This document shows positions 31,425 through 40,890 of a stretch of 64,000 nt of DNA, in pieces (position 1 is the first letter of the stretch; each line of letters begins with the position of its first letter). Source of the DNA: Aschersonia sp. MBC 622. Its lineage: Eukaryota > Ascomycota > Sordariomycetes > Hypocreales > Clavicipitaceae. A program made the translations under genes and the position numbers. The stretch spans positions 186,001 to 250,000 of the forward strand of contig JARJPL010000024.1 of NCBI GenBank assembly GCA_030782805.1, in the 5' to 3' direction. The notes under the pieces were generated by a model. That model was not told the origin of the DNA and made no database searches. It worked only from the letters and a program-made list of their open reading frames with translations.

Positions 31425-34400
31425 TCAATCCATCGACATTGGACTGCTAGCAGGGTAATCTTCTGGTTCGTTTATTCTCGCGCCTAGAGGCAGCGCCTGT
31501 TGCCAACTTTCCCCGGCAGTGTACATGACTGCCTCTGTTGAAAGGCAATCCCCAAAGTATCTCTCCTTTCTGGTTGTGCGACGCTCGCCTCCTTCCAGGG
31601 CCGAGTATGCACTGCGAGTGGTCCGCATGCGCTTGCGTCTGCTACCGTCGTCGAGTAGCTCGTTGAGACGCTGTCTATCCTGCATGAGCTGGTCATCGTA
31701 GTGTACTATGCCACGAACCCACGGCGCTACCTCTTCTATGATCATGGTCATTGTACGATCAAAGACGGAGGGATCGAGGCTCACGCTGGCCATAGCCTTG
31801 GGAGACACTGCTATGGCATCAAAAGCAACAGCAACGTCATATCGTGTCAGCGTGCGATTTTCCCTCTCGTGCATGTCTTCCAAGATGTCGATTGTCTTTT
31901 TTTCGCCGTAGGCTTCGTTTTCGTCAGTGGATGTCGACGACACAAGCGTAGTAGCAGCCGTTTTGAGATTGCCGAGTGCAAGAGACGATATGGCTGAAGA
32001 TATTTCGACCCGTGAGCACGAGTAAGGCTGAAAGATATTGGCTTCGAGTAATGCTTGAGCAATGGTAAAGTCCTCTCTCATAGCCACAGGCATTTCCGGC
32101 AGAGTTGGGTCAAGCATCTCGGTGAGCTCGACACCCAGTGCTCCGGCTGCGCAAAGATCGGCACAGCTCAAAGCATCATAATATTGAGTGTACGCTTCGA
32201 GAGTTCTCAACCTTTGCTGTCGGCTGGGAATTTTAGTCGAGGTGGCGGCACCCAAGCGAAGCAAGTCCTTGCTGCAGTGCGAATCACTCAAGTCTCGATG
32301 CCAGAATTGCCAAGCCTGTGCAGCTGCCTCCCGCTCCATGGCTTGTGTGGTGGGTGCGCTGACAATGCTGTCACGGCTCAACCAACCCATACCAGTCTGA
32401 TACGTGTCTTCGCTGATTACACGAACAACATGACCCTGTTTGTCAACATCTATTCCTTTGGGCCAGCGCAGATAGAACCAATCATGGCCACCTCTCCGAT
32501 CTCCCACGCCAATCTGACACCAGAACTGTAGGTCGGTGATGGTCGCGCGCAGATCATGATCTCGGCATCGATAGAGAGAGCGCACCGCGTTACGCTTTAA
32601 TGCGTGCCCTTCGTTGGCGGCTATCAGAAGGCATGTATCAACTGCCGCAGGCTCCGGGGGTGGCAAGAACCGGAATATTCCATGCAGGTTGAGTATGCTC
32701 ACAGGCACCGCACTTTCGTCGTTGCAGGTGAGAATAAATGGCCGCTTAGACTGGCTCATCAAAGACTGTAGACTTGCCCAGAACTGCTTATCTTCCTCAA
32801 ACAATATGTCGACCTCCTCCAAGAGAATAAGCGACTGCTTATGCGACTTGGACGAAGAGCTCTTACTCGCAGTATCCGCCTTGGCACGAGATCTGTCCAA
32901 ATGGCTCTTCTTATTTTTCTTCTTTTCCGCAGCAGTCTTTGGCTTGAAGAAGGATGTCATTGTGCCTTGTTTTCCGGAGCTGATATCTGATTCAGTTGCC
33001 CCTGCAGAGTCCGCGGTTTCTGATCGATGATGCTGAACCAGGTGATTGCGCGTCATGTCACCGACCCGTTCGAGAATATCTTTGCCGCTGCGCCGAGTGC
33101 TAGAATTAATCTCAAATACCTCAAACCCCAGCTCTTTCGCCACAGCATATACAGAGGCTGATTTGCCAGATCCGTGTGGACCGCTGATGAGTATAGTATT
33201 TGCCAGCTTGGATGGATCTTTGCCTGTTAAATCTAATGACCTCGCGACCGAAGGACGTAATCGTTGTTTCGCTTTGAATGGCTGGTCTTCCAAGTCTGAT
33301 AGCTCATTCATTTCACCACTTTCGTCCTCACTATCGATAACGAAGCCGTCCAACTTGCTCTTGCGCTTCTTCTTTTTAGCTTCGCTTTTCGTTTTGGCAG
33401 AACCATCTCCGGCGGTCTCTACACCCTGGACTCGCAGCATTTGGAGCCATTGTTTCAACAGGGAAACTTCTCTGCCTGATTGCAAGACTTCTGCTGCTGA
33501 TGTTGGCGCGTACTTGGAAACCCAAGACATGCTTTCACATGTCGATCGATCGAAGGCAGATAGTCCTTCAGCTAGCGACTGCCAGTGGCGCTTAATAATT
33601 GGGTGTGCCGGCTTTGATGGCACTCGAGCAAGGTCATCTTCGTCGAGATCTCGCTCCGACAAGCTCAATGAAGCAATGCTGGTATGAAGTTCTGAACGAA
33701 TGCGCTTGGCAAGTTTATAGCCACTCTCAAAGTGCCTTGTCGGGAGTCGAAGCTCGGATGGAGGGGGTGGGAATAAACTGTCGTCTTTAGGCAGGCTGCT
33801 TTTCACCTGCTGTATATTCAACAGCCGACTCAGTAGCCAGAGAACAGATTCATGCGAATTTATCGACACAGTCTGCCCTTTGGACTTTTTATTGGGCCGG
33901 TTGCTGGGGCCAGTGGTACATGAAAGACCCAGCGGTTCAGTTCCTCGGACATGGCTGAAACCATGCGGTGGCCAAAGAGGGTATTTAGAACCGGGGACTT
34001 TTGTACCGATGGGCTTGATACCAAAAGATGGCCCTTTACCAGACGTGAAGCTGTTTCGCGGTTTTCTCGGTGAGACTGGGGTTGACGAGAAGATTGTATT
34101 ACGCTTCTTCTCGCTGATAGGCTTCGGTTCCACGGGTTTCTCTTTCGTAAAGAAAGGGTGTGTTTTCGACGTTTTTTGATGCGTGTCGTCTGTCGGCATC
34201 TTCTCCGGCTTCGGTTGGGAGGATTCTGGGGCGAGTTTCTCAACCATGAGCTGACCAGACAATATTCGGGAAATTCTGTCACCGATCCGTTGACGGGCTT
34301 CAGCATCCTGACCATATTTAATCGAAACGAGTCGTGAACTACGCCCTTTGGGTTTTGGCTTGGGGGGTGACCCAAGAGTGCCAGTTCTCGTGTTGAATTT

Positions 34401-34949
34401 CAGCACCTTCTTCGGCGATGCACGTTTCCGAGGTTCTAGTGTAGGCATTTGGTCGATGGGCGGTCTAGATTCAGAAGCTTGACAGGTCGAAGTCTGAGGC
34501 GTCGGAGCATCTCCACCGGCGACTGGTAGGTCTGCTTGTGCATGAGACGCGCAAGACGTCGAGCAGGTAGACGTGGCGTAGGGTTCGCTTTTGATCAAAG
34601 AAGCTGGTGTTTCGGATACCGAGTTGATCGACCTTATCGTTGGTTGTGGCTGGCGGAGCATCGACTGCTGCAACGGCTGCTGTAGCTGTTGGGTAGATAT
34701 ATCGGCTTCTTGTAATGGCTGCGTATGGTACACTAGCCCGGAAGCTGTATAGTCTGGGTGTTGAAGTGGCGCATATTCATTCGTCTTTACACGCTTCGAC
34801 TCGTGTCTATCGTTTATCGTAGGCGTGGAGGGACTCGCTTGTTCTGAGCTTGGAAAAGCTGTACCTTTGGCAAAGAAAGGATGAAGTTTCCTCGAAGAAG
34901 TATCACCGGGTTCTTTACCAGCCATCGCCATCGTAACGATAGGTCCCAT
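31425..34949 (-). CDS. ELG1: Elg1/ATAD5-type RFC-like subunit
   Basis: Large subunit of the Elg1 RFC-like complex, which with Rfc2-5 unloads PCNA (preferentially SUMO- or ubiquitin-modified) from chromatin after replication and so protects genome and telomere stability. It is a single-exon protein of 1174 residues, within the range of filamentous fungal Elg1. The N-terminal half is a long disordered region with two HPFF motifs (RKLHPFF near residue 22 and KTHPFF further on) that resemble PCNA-interaction elements. The AAA+ module follows: Walker A GPHGSGKS near residue 590, then FEINSSTRRSGKDIL, and the Walker B-like SLILLEEVDILFEED near residue 711, then a sensor-type PFILTCNDES. The helical RFC C-terminal region completes it. 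The start at 34949 has in-frame alternatives at 34931 and 34925. Divergent from UTP8. Confidence 0.92.
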   Translation of the reverse strand: MGPIVTMAMAGKEPGDTSSRKLHPFFAKGTAFPSSEQASPSTPTINDRHESKRVKTNEYAPLQHPDYTASGLVYHTQPLQEADISTQQLQQPLQQSMLRQPQPTIRSINSVSETPASLIKSEPYATSTCSTSCASHAQADLPVAGGDAPTPQTSTCQASESRPPIDQMPTLEPRKRASPKKVLKFNTRTGTLGSPPKPKPKGRSSRLVSIKYGQDAEARQRIGDRISRILSGQLMVEKLAPESSQPKPEKMPTDDTHQKTSKTHPFFTKEKPVEPKPISEKKRNTIFSSTPVSPRKPRNSFTSGKGPSFGIKPIGTKVPGSKYPLWPPHGFSHVRGTEPLGLSCTTGPSNRPNKKSKGQTVSINSHESVLWLLSRLLNIQQVKSSLPKDDSLFPPPPSELRLPTRHFESGYKLAKRIRSELHTSIASLSLSERDLDEDDLARVPSKPAHPIIKRHWQSLAEGLSAFDRSTCESMSWVSKYAPTSAAEVLQSGREVSLLKQWLQMLRVQGVETAGDGSAKTKSEAKKKKRKSKLDGFVIDSEDESGEMNELSDLEDQPFKAKQRLRPSVARSLDLTGKDPSKLANTILISGPHGSGKSASVYAVAKELGFEVFEINSSTRRSGKDILERVGDMTRNHLVQHHRSETADSAGATESDISSGKQGTMTSFFKPKTAAEKKKNKKSHLDRSRAKADTASKSSSSKSHKQSLILLEEVDILFEEDKQFWASLQSLMSQSKRPFILTCNDESAVPVSILNLHGIFRFLPPPEPAAVDTCLLIAANEGHALKRNAVRSLYRCRDHDLRATITDLQFWCQIGVGDRRGGHDWFYLRWPKGIDVDKQGHVVRVISEDTYQTGMGWLSRDSIVSAPTTQAMEREAAAQAWQFWHRDLSDSHCSKDLLRLGAATSTKIPSRQQRLRTLEAYTQYYDALSCADLCAAGALGVELTEMLDPTLPEMPVAMREDFTIAQALLEANIFQPYSCSRVEISSAISSLALGNLKTAATTLVSSTSTDENEAYGEKKTIDILEDMHERENRTLTRYDVAVAFDAIAVSPKAMASVSLDPSVFDRTMTMIIEEVAPWVRGIVHYDDQLMQDRQRLNELLDDGSRRKRMRTTRSAYSALEGGERRTTRKERYFGDCLSTEAVMYTAGESWQQALPLGARINEPEDYPASSPMSMD

Positions 34950-35499
34950 GGAGAAACTGTCGTATATGGCGAATGCCCCGAAGGGCGGCTCGATAAATCC
35001 TCCACCGGTGCGCTTCTATAGCAACAGGGAATCGTCCATGGGGTTAATCGTCGCGAATATATACATGTATATCTTGGCCAGTGAGGAAATACGGGCAGAG
35101 AGAAGAGGAATTGACAAATTAGATAGGCGAAAAGTCACTCGAGTGGTTCGTTGAGAGTAGGTGATTGCGCATGGGGAAGCTCGACACTAATTGTAGGCCT
35201 CGCATTAAGAGGACGAACGCGTCGAGCCAGTGCACAACGTGTGTGACGCGCTCTTTGGCAAAAAAGGTACGTACCGTTTAAATGGCACCCCACCCGAAGC
35301 AGATTTGGCAGACATGCTCAAGCCGGACTGACCGCCCGGCAGCTGTGCCCCACTATACCGGACTTTTTTTGCCAGGCCTCAGGTTTTTTTTTTATTTCTG
35401 CTGGTTGACGGAGGCACAATCTTGTGGTCCCATTGCGATTGCGGCCACCTCTAGCAGTTTCTCCAGCTTTCACGCTTCTTAAACCTCCCATTCATCGCC
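34950..35499. promoter_or_regulatory. Divergent promoter ELG1 / UTP8
   Basis: 550-base region between two divergent housekeeping genes. It contains ACGCGT (35217-35222), the MluI cell-cycle box bound by MBF in yeasts, and a nearby GACGCG at 35248-35253. An MBF-type site would suit ELG1 as a replication gene. This is a short motif and may be chance. No coding sequence is seen. Confidence 0.35.
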
Positions 35500-38240
35500 A
35501 TGACTGCCGAGTACAAGATTCACAGGCCATTCGTTTTGGCGACGCTGCCACGGCCTTTAGATCATACCAAAGGCAACATCATTGCTAGGGAAGTCTATGG
35601 CCAAAAAGATGGCTTTAAGAAGAGAAAGAGGACCGAGCTAGTCGTCGGTATCGATGGGGAGAATGCAAGCATCTACGATGTATGTATGACGAGAGCGCCA
35701 CGTAGATTTTGTACTTACTTTCTCAGGTCCCAACCTCGAGGCAAATCACTTCATACCCGATCCCGCCCCAAGAGTCCTTCACCTGCGCGCCATACTCGGT
35801 ACGAATCCGCACTTCAGAGACCAGCGATGTCTCAAGATACACATATGCCGTCATGAGCGACAAGGCGACGCAGAAAATTACACTATTCAAGGATGTAGTG
35901 AGCCTCGACGGCAAAACCGTCTCTACGACAGCCTCGCAAACTCTCCAAACCTCTCCCGTCAAGCACATTACTTGCACCTCGCTCCCTTCCACAGATTCTA
36001 AGATCGGCGATGTGATTCTTGTGTGTGAGGGCGGGGAAGTTCTTTCCGTCTCTGGCGAGACTTTGTCTACAAACTGGATGGCTGCTGCCAAGTCTTCTCT
36101 TCAAGACGTTATTGCTATTAAGATAGACGGGTTCGAGATTGAATACGTTGCGTCAGGTTGCATGAGCGAATTCGCAGACAATATGCTCAAGAACAAACCC
36201 GAAGTGTTTAGCGCGCTTCCCAAATCAACTGACACTGCGGAGCCGGAGCTTGTTGCGCTTGTCGCGAGGAGCACTACCAAGCAGCAGACCAGTAGACACC
36301 TTATCGTGCTGGCAGCTATGGGCAGCTCGACAGTCAATACAGACATGCAGAAACTGGTGCCGCTAGATATTTCGCCGATTCCGTCTGCTATCTCCCAAGG
36401 CGATGCGGCCGTGTTTCAGATTGACATTCAGTCCGCTGCTCTATTCCAGCTCCAAAACGGCATTCTCACCATCTTCGATCTTTCGAGTGCGATTCCAAAA
36501 CTCAAGTCCACCTTTCAGACCGACGGTGCTACAACCTTTACTAAGCTGTCGCGGCCATTTGTTCTCTCATCGTCCTTAAAGACCATCACGCTATTCAACT
36601 ACCATTACAGGTCAATACACGCCAAGATCGCACTCGATCTTTCCGAACTGCCAGCCGAGAGCCAAAATCCGCGTTCATGTCGATTCCTGAGCTACGTTCG
36701 TAGCCAAGATATTGCCGTGGCGCTGATTGACAATGTGCTGGTATCTATCCACGTTGAGCCACCTAGCCGCCACGGCAAGCGACGCAAAGAGGGTCTGCTG
36801 ATTGACTCCATTGGCCGCGGCACCACCCTCGAGGTTGCACCTAAGCGTGCAAAACATTCCACCCCTGCCGAATTCTCTTGCCAAGTCCCCGGCACCATGA
36901 CCGAGTCTTATCTAGCTGAATTCGGAGCGGCGGTGCGGGCAGCAGACGAACTGCTAGCGAACAGCGAACTAGACAAGTGGGAAGAGCTTTTGCGCGAGAA
37001 ATTCCACATGAATTATTCCGATGAGCAGAGCGTGGCTTCAGAAGTAAACGAAGGTGGCGAATGGCGTTGGCATCGCGACGGCAGTAAATATGCCGCTGTT
37101 GACAGGCGGTGGGTCATTTATGCTCTCAGCCAAGTCTTTTCAGTCGAGGCAGGCAGCTCAGACGACATTGATATGCACCTCAGACTCGTGCTTCCCGACA
37201 GCAATGTCATGACATATCTAGCTGTTGCTGGCCACATGACGATTTCCAACCTGCGATCTGCGTTTGTTGAGGAGCTGAACAGGGTCGACGATAGAAAGAT
37301 TGCGGCAGATTTGATAAGCTGCTTAACTGACGCAGAGCCGTCCATGTCGCTATTGCTCAACTATCTGCAAGCCACAAAGTTGGGTGAAACTGAGCTTATT
37401 CTGGCCATTCGCGCGCTTATGCTCAGTATGGACCTGATACCTGATACGAGCAAGTTGAACAGCACAAAGCTTCTCAAAGAAGAGTCTCACGAATCCAACG
37501 AGTACGAGATGGATCTGGATGACCTGGAGCGCGAAATCGCTGTTACGGAGCATTACTTGGGCGACGATTCTAGCAGCCGCTCGCGGGGCCTGACTCTTGC
37601 TTTCACTAAACTGTGGCGTCAACCTGCGATTGCGACAGTCAAGGCTCTCCGTACTACTGTGCGCACGGAAGAGGTGCTGGCCTTTATCTATCTACTTCGT
37701 ATGGAGCTTGTCCGAGGAGCCTGGACGTCGCTCTACGTCGACACCACGAGCTTTGAGTCGGAAGGCAACGACCCTCCCCCAGATGGCGTTATTACGCTGA
37801 TTGCGGATTTGCTCGGCCGTTGCATGGATGCCATTGGCTCTGGGGGCTGGCTGTTCAATGATGCCATGTCGTGGGCGGACAAGGCGGAAACCGGAGACTT
37901 TTTGACGGCACTGAGACTAGAGGTGACGGCGGCTCTCGAGGGCATTGAGGAGGCTGTTCACTTGAACGGAGTGGTGAGCGAGGCTGTGCGGTACGGGCAA
38001 GCGATGCAGAAGAACGGCGCCGGGCGGCAGGTGGTTCGGAACGGTAACAGCAAGCCGATGACGATGCAACTGGAGAGCCAGGAGTCGCAGATTCTGCCGT
38101 TGGGACTCAAGGTGAAGCAGATGCCGACCAAGGAAAAGATTGTGTCGGGTGGTGAGGTGGTGCAACGCAGCGGGCGAGAGACGGGCCACCTGATCAGTCA
38201 AAAAGTAGACGCGTATTCGCTGGAGAAACTTGTGATGTAA
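35500..38240 (+). CDS. UTP8: U3 snoRNP (t-UTP) protein Utp8
   Basis: Component of the t-UTP/UtpA subcomplex of the small-subunit processome, needed for early 18S pre-rRNA transcription and processing in the nucleolus (also linked to tRNA export in yeast). Two exons, 35500-35679 and 35727-38240, give 897 residues; the 47-nt intron has a GTATGT donor and CTCAG acceptor. The N-terminal beta-propeller segment reads RPFVLATLPRPLD, a KKRKRTELVVGIDG stretch and, after the intron, SRQITSYPIPPQESFTC; this is the conserved Utp8 start. RYTYAVMS and ITLFKDV follow. The C-terminal half is helical with an acidic patch (YEMDLDDLEREIAVTE). The ATG at 35500 in GCCATGAC is the only start that includes this motif. 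Divergent from ELG1. Confidence 0.88.
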
Positions 38241-38485
38241 CCAGCGAGGCTCAGGGAAAGGCGTTTACATGCATGCGCATCTGGCAACATTTTGTGTATT
38301 TACTTTTAAGCATGAATCAATACTTGTATATTGCGCGAAAGAGCGCGACATTTGTCTATGAGGATTGAATGGTCCAAGCACCAGCGATTACAATACTGAA
38401 ATACAGTACATTATGATGATGCGGAACGACTGTCTGAGTACCGTATTCCTCCAGCCTCTCTCCTTTCGAGCGTGCAGACAGACGC
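38241..38485. other. Convergent 3' flank
   Basis: About 245 bases between UTP8 and the convergent small basic-protein gene. No feature is visible beyond presumed 3' UTRs. Confidence 0.5.
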
Positions 38486-39061
38486 CTAACTATACCTGCG
38501 ACCGTAGCCCGAGCTCGATTGCATTTGACTCTGCGCATCTTGGCTACCCCGGCTGCGACGATCCATGCTTCTCCGTCGGGGCTCTCGCAGATGGTAGTCT
38601 GGAGGGTACTCGGCCCTCATCGCAAGCCTCCTCCCCTGGCCGTGCTCCCGGCTAGGCACGTTGGCCCCCGAGCGATGGGCGCGGCGCTCCACGTCACGGC
38701 CCCGCGGCGCCGCCTGGTCCTTTGCCCCGCGGCCGCCGTCACTGCTCCGATCCTTTTTCTCATCCGCGCCGTTGTTCTTGGGCCAGAGCCTGCGGGCGAC
38801 CAGCGCAGCAATGCCAATCCCAGCCAGCACGCCGGCGGACCTGGAGAGACCGCTGCTGCTGCTGCTGCTGGTGCCGCCGCCGCTGGTGACTTGCTCCCGA
38901 TTTCGGTGAGCGTGCGGCGCACGAGGCCGCGATCGGGGGCGGTCAGGGTCTCTGTAAGAGGAGGCAGCAGACGGGGGGCGGGATCTGGAGCGTGTGGGCG
39001 AGACGCTTTCGTCTTTGGGCCTGAGTGAGGGGTGGCGGGACACGGAACGCGGTCGATTCAT
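38486..39061 (-). CDS. Arg/Ser-rich hypothetical protein with one membrane segment
   Basis: Single-exon frame of 191 residues that I do not recognise as a named family. The N-terminal 60 residues are rich in Arg, Ser and Pro with RS-like dipeptides (SPTRSRSRPPS). A Ser run encoded by CTG/GCT-type repeats (SSSSSSGLS) precedes a single hydrophobic segment (AGVLAGIGIAALVARRLW), which could anchor the protein in a membrane; it is followed at once by basic residues. The C-terminal half is Arg/Asp/Ser-rich and probably disordered. The frame and base composition look coding, and start and stop are clean. Similar small tail-anchored or single-pass proteins are common in fungal genomes. No function is assigned. 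Confidence 0.6.
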   Translation of the reverse strand: MNRPRSVSRHPSLRPKDESVSPTRSRSRPPSAASSYRDPDRPRSRPRAPHAHRNREQVTSGGGTSSSSSSGLSRSAGVLAGIGIAALVARRLWPKNNGADEKKDRSSDGGRGAKDQAAPRGRDVERRAHRSGANVPSREHGQGRRLAMRAEYPPDYHLREPRRRSMDRRSRGSQDAQSQMQSSSGYGRRYS

Positions 39062-39939
39062 GGCCAGCGATTTCGATTGTCTTGTTATGGTATCTTTCTG
39101 TTATCTGGTCCTAGATGCTTAGCTACCAGAGCTCGGGCATTAGAACACCAGAGAGTCCTTCCCTTTTCAATCTTTTCGAGTAGTTGCAGTTGCAATCGCA
39201 TCATCGAGGGTGCCTTGAGGGGGGCAAAGGCAAATGAGGCGTACCGCGTGGCGTTTTCGCATGGGCGGCGGTGTTTTTTTCATTCAGCTCCCACTTCTGC
39301 GTGCGCTGGCAAACCTGCCGTTTTGCATAAACATGGCCTACATGGCTAGGCGCTTCAGAGAATAAGATGTGGCTGCTACAAGGTGTTTTATTGGTTCTTT
39401 GGTCTAGGTTGCACTGTCGCTCTATCAATGGGGGATCTGCCTTGTTTACAAAGAGATGGTGTATAAGATGCCTTTCTCCTCTGCCGCATTTGTGTGCCTT
39501 TTTCTAATCCTTTGGATCATCACATGCACTCTCCATCAAGTGGTCCAATGAATAGATGCCTTTTTGTAATACGTGTGCCGGAATCCGTAGTAGTAGTGAC
39601 GCGGGTGCGCTGCTTCGTAATACTCTTCAGCCATCATCCGCAGCGGGTCTTGTTGTGCCAGCCCAGTAGGACTACGTCTTTGATCTGTGGCCAGCGTCCA
39701 TTCTGTTTTGTATTCATCCACAACAAAAACGCAAGTCGTCTCGCTCAAGTTAGCAACGGGCTGGGGGCGCCGTGGTAGATTGGTTGTGCGATTCTGCCTG
39801 GCGCGTCTTGTGCTGTCAGCTCAACTGCATTTCAGCTCGCACTAGAAGGCACTGATAGCCGATGCCGAGAGATTTTGCAAGTTTTTCATTGCTCTTCTAG
39901 CCTCTTGTTGTCAATTGTTCTTTGTGTGTTTCTTTCTCT
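39062..39939. other. Intergenic region
   Basis: 878 bases between two minus-strand genes. Open frames are short and without family features. It should include the promoter of the 38486-39061 gene. Confidence 0.5.
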
Positions 39940-40890
39940 TCACACGATGATAAAGGCCGATTCTTCCATGTGCGCTGCCAGAGCATCATCATCGTCGAGC
40001 TTTACGCCGCCGCCGCCGCCGCCGTTCTCATAGTAGGGCATCACCTCTGGGCTGCTCGCGCTACTGCTCGGGGTGGTCCACGTCTCTTCCGGGCGGCGAG
40101 GGGCAAGGTGATAGCCGTTGCTCCGTTTCGGCCGACGAGGGGCAGGCGGCGTGGCCCCCGGCGGCGGCGGCGGCGGCGGCGGAGAGAGCTGCGCCGATAC
40201 GGGCGAAGACATGGGCGACGACAGGGCCTGCTGGGAAAGCTTGGCGACTTTGTAGGACGCGGCGAATATCTGCTCGTTGGCAAAGCTCGGCGGCTGCTCG
40301 CAGGGCTGGGAAAAGAGGGCCAGCTCCGGCCCGAGGAAGTCGTGGTAGAGAAAGGGGACGGGCATGTTGGACGAGTCGGAGTAGGGCAGGCTAATGTTGA
40401 AATGCTGCAGCTCGCGCTGGCTGGCCTCGATCAGCCAAGAGTCGTCTGTTGCGGTGAGGAAGCCCGTGACAAAGTATCCCTGGCGAGCCATGCATTGCTC
40501 TAGTAGGGTTCTCACGTCTCGAGAGTAGTCGTCGCATTTCATCAGCGTATGAAACGTGGTGTCAGGATCGGGTAGGATATAGCGTTTTACCAAGCGACAC
40601 TCCAAAAGGATGGCTTGTTCTTCCATGTGCATTCCTTGATAGTCCAAGAGGCGAGATACGTGGGATGCCACGCCTTGGTTTCTGGCCATTGACATGAAAT
40701 CCGTAAGCTTGATTGGCGCTGAGCATTTAGGTATCGCCATGGCAATTGTGCTATTGGCGTCTTTATTGTTGTGAAATGGAGCGGCGGCCATCAGGGGAGC
40801 CGTCTTGGAAGCCACGACTCGACATATCAAGTTTGAAGCCTCTGTCGCCGGAATGGGCTCGTGTAGAAGAACAAACTTGGCATGACTCAT
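39940..40890 (-). CDS. Uncharacterised fungal protein with YFVTGFLT motif
   Basis: Single-exon frame of 316 residues. The N-terminal 230 residues look like one conserved globular region: SHAKFVLLHEPIPATEAS, then LECRLVKRYILPDPDTTFHT, then DVRTLLEQCMARQGYFVTGF, then EQIFAASYKVAKLS. Uncharacterised filamentous-fungal proteins with a YFVTGFLT-type motif and a similar layout come to mind, but I know of no biochemical role. The C-terminal 90 residues are low complexity: a run of eight prolines, Arg/Pro stretches, six glycines and four aspartates, ending FIIV. The low-complexity tail is encoded by GC-rich triplet runs and may vary in length between isolates. The start at 40890 (MSHAKF) directly precedes the conserved part. 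Confidence 0.65.
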   Translation of the reverse strand: MSHAKFVLLHEPIPATEASNLICRVVASKTAPLMAAAPFHNNKDANSTIAMAIPKCSAPIKLTDFMSMARNQGVASHVSRLLDYQGMHMEEQAILLECRLVKRYILPDPDTTFHTLMKCDDYSRDVRTLLEQCMARQGYFVTGFLTATDDSWLIEASQRELQHFNISLPYSDSSNMPVPFLYHDFLGPELALFSQPCEQPPSFANEQIFAASYKVAKLSQQALSSPMSSPVSAQLSPPPPPPPPGATPPAPRRPKRSNGYHLAPRRPEETWTTPSSSASSPEVMPYYENGGGGGGVKLDDDDALAAHMEESAFIIV

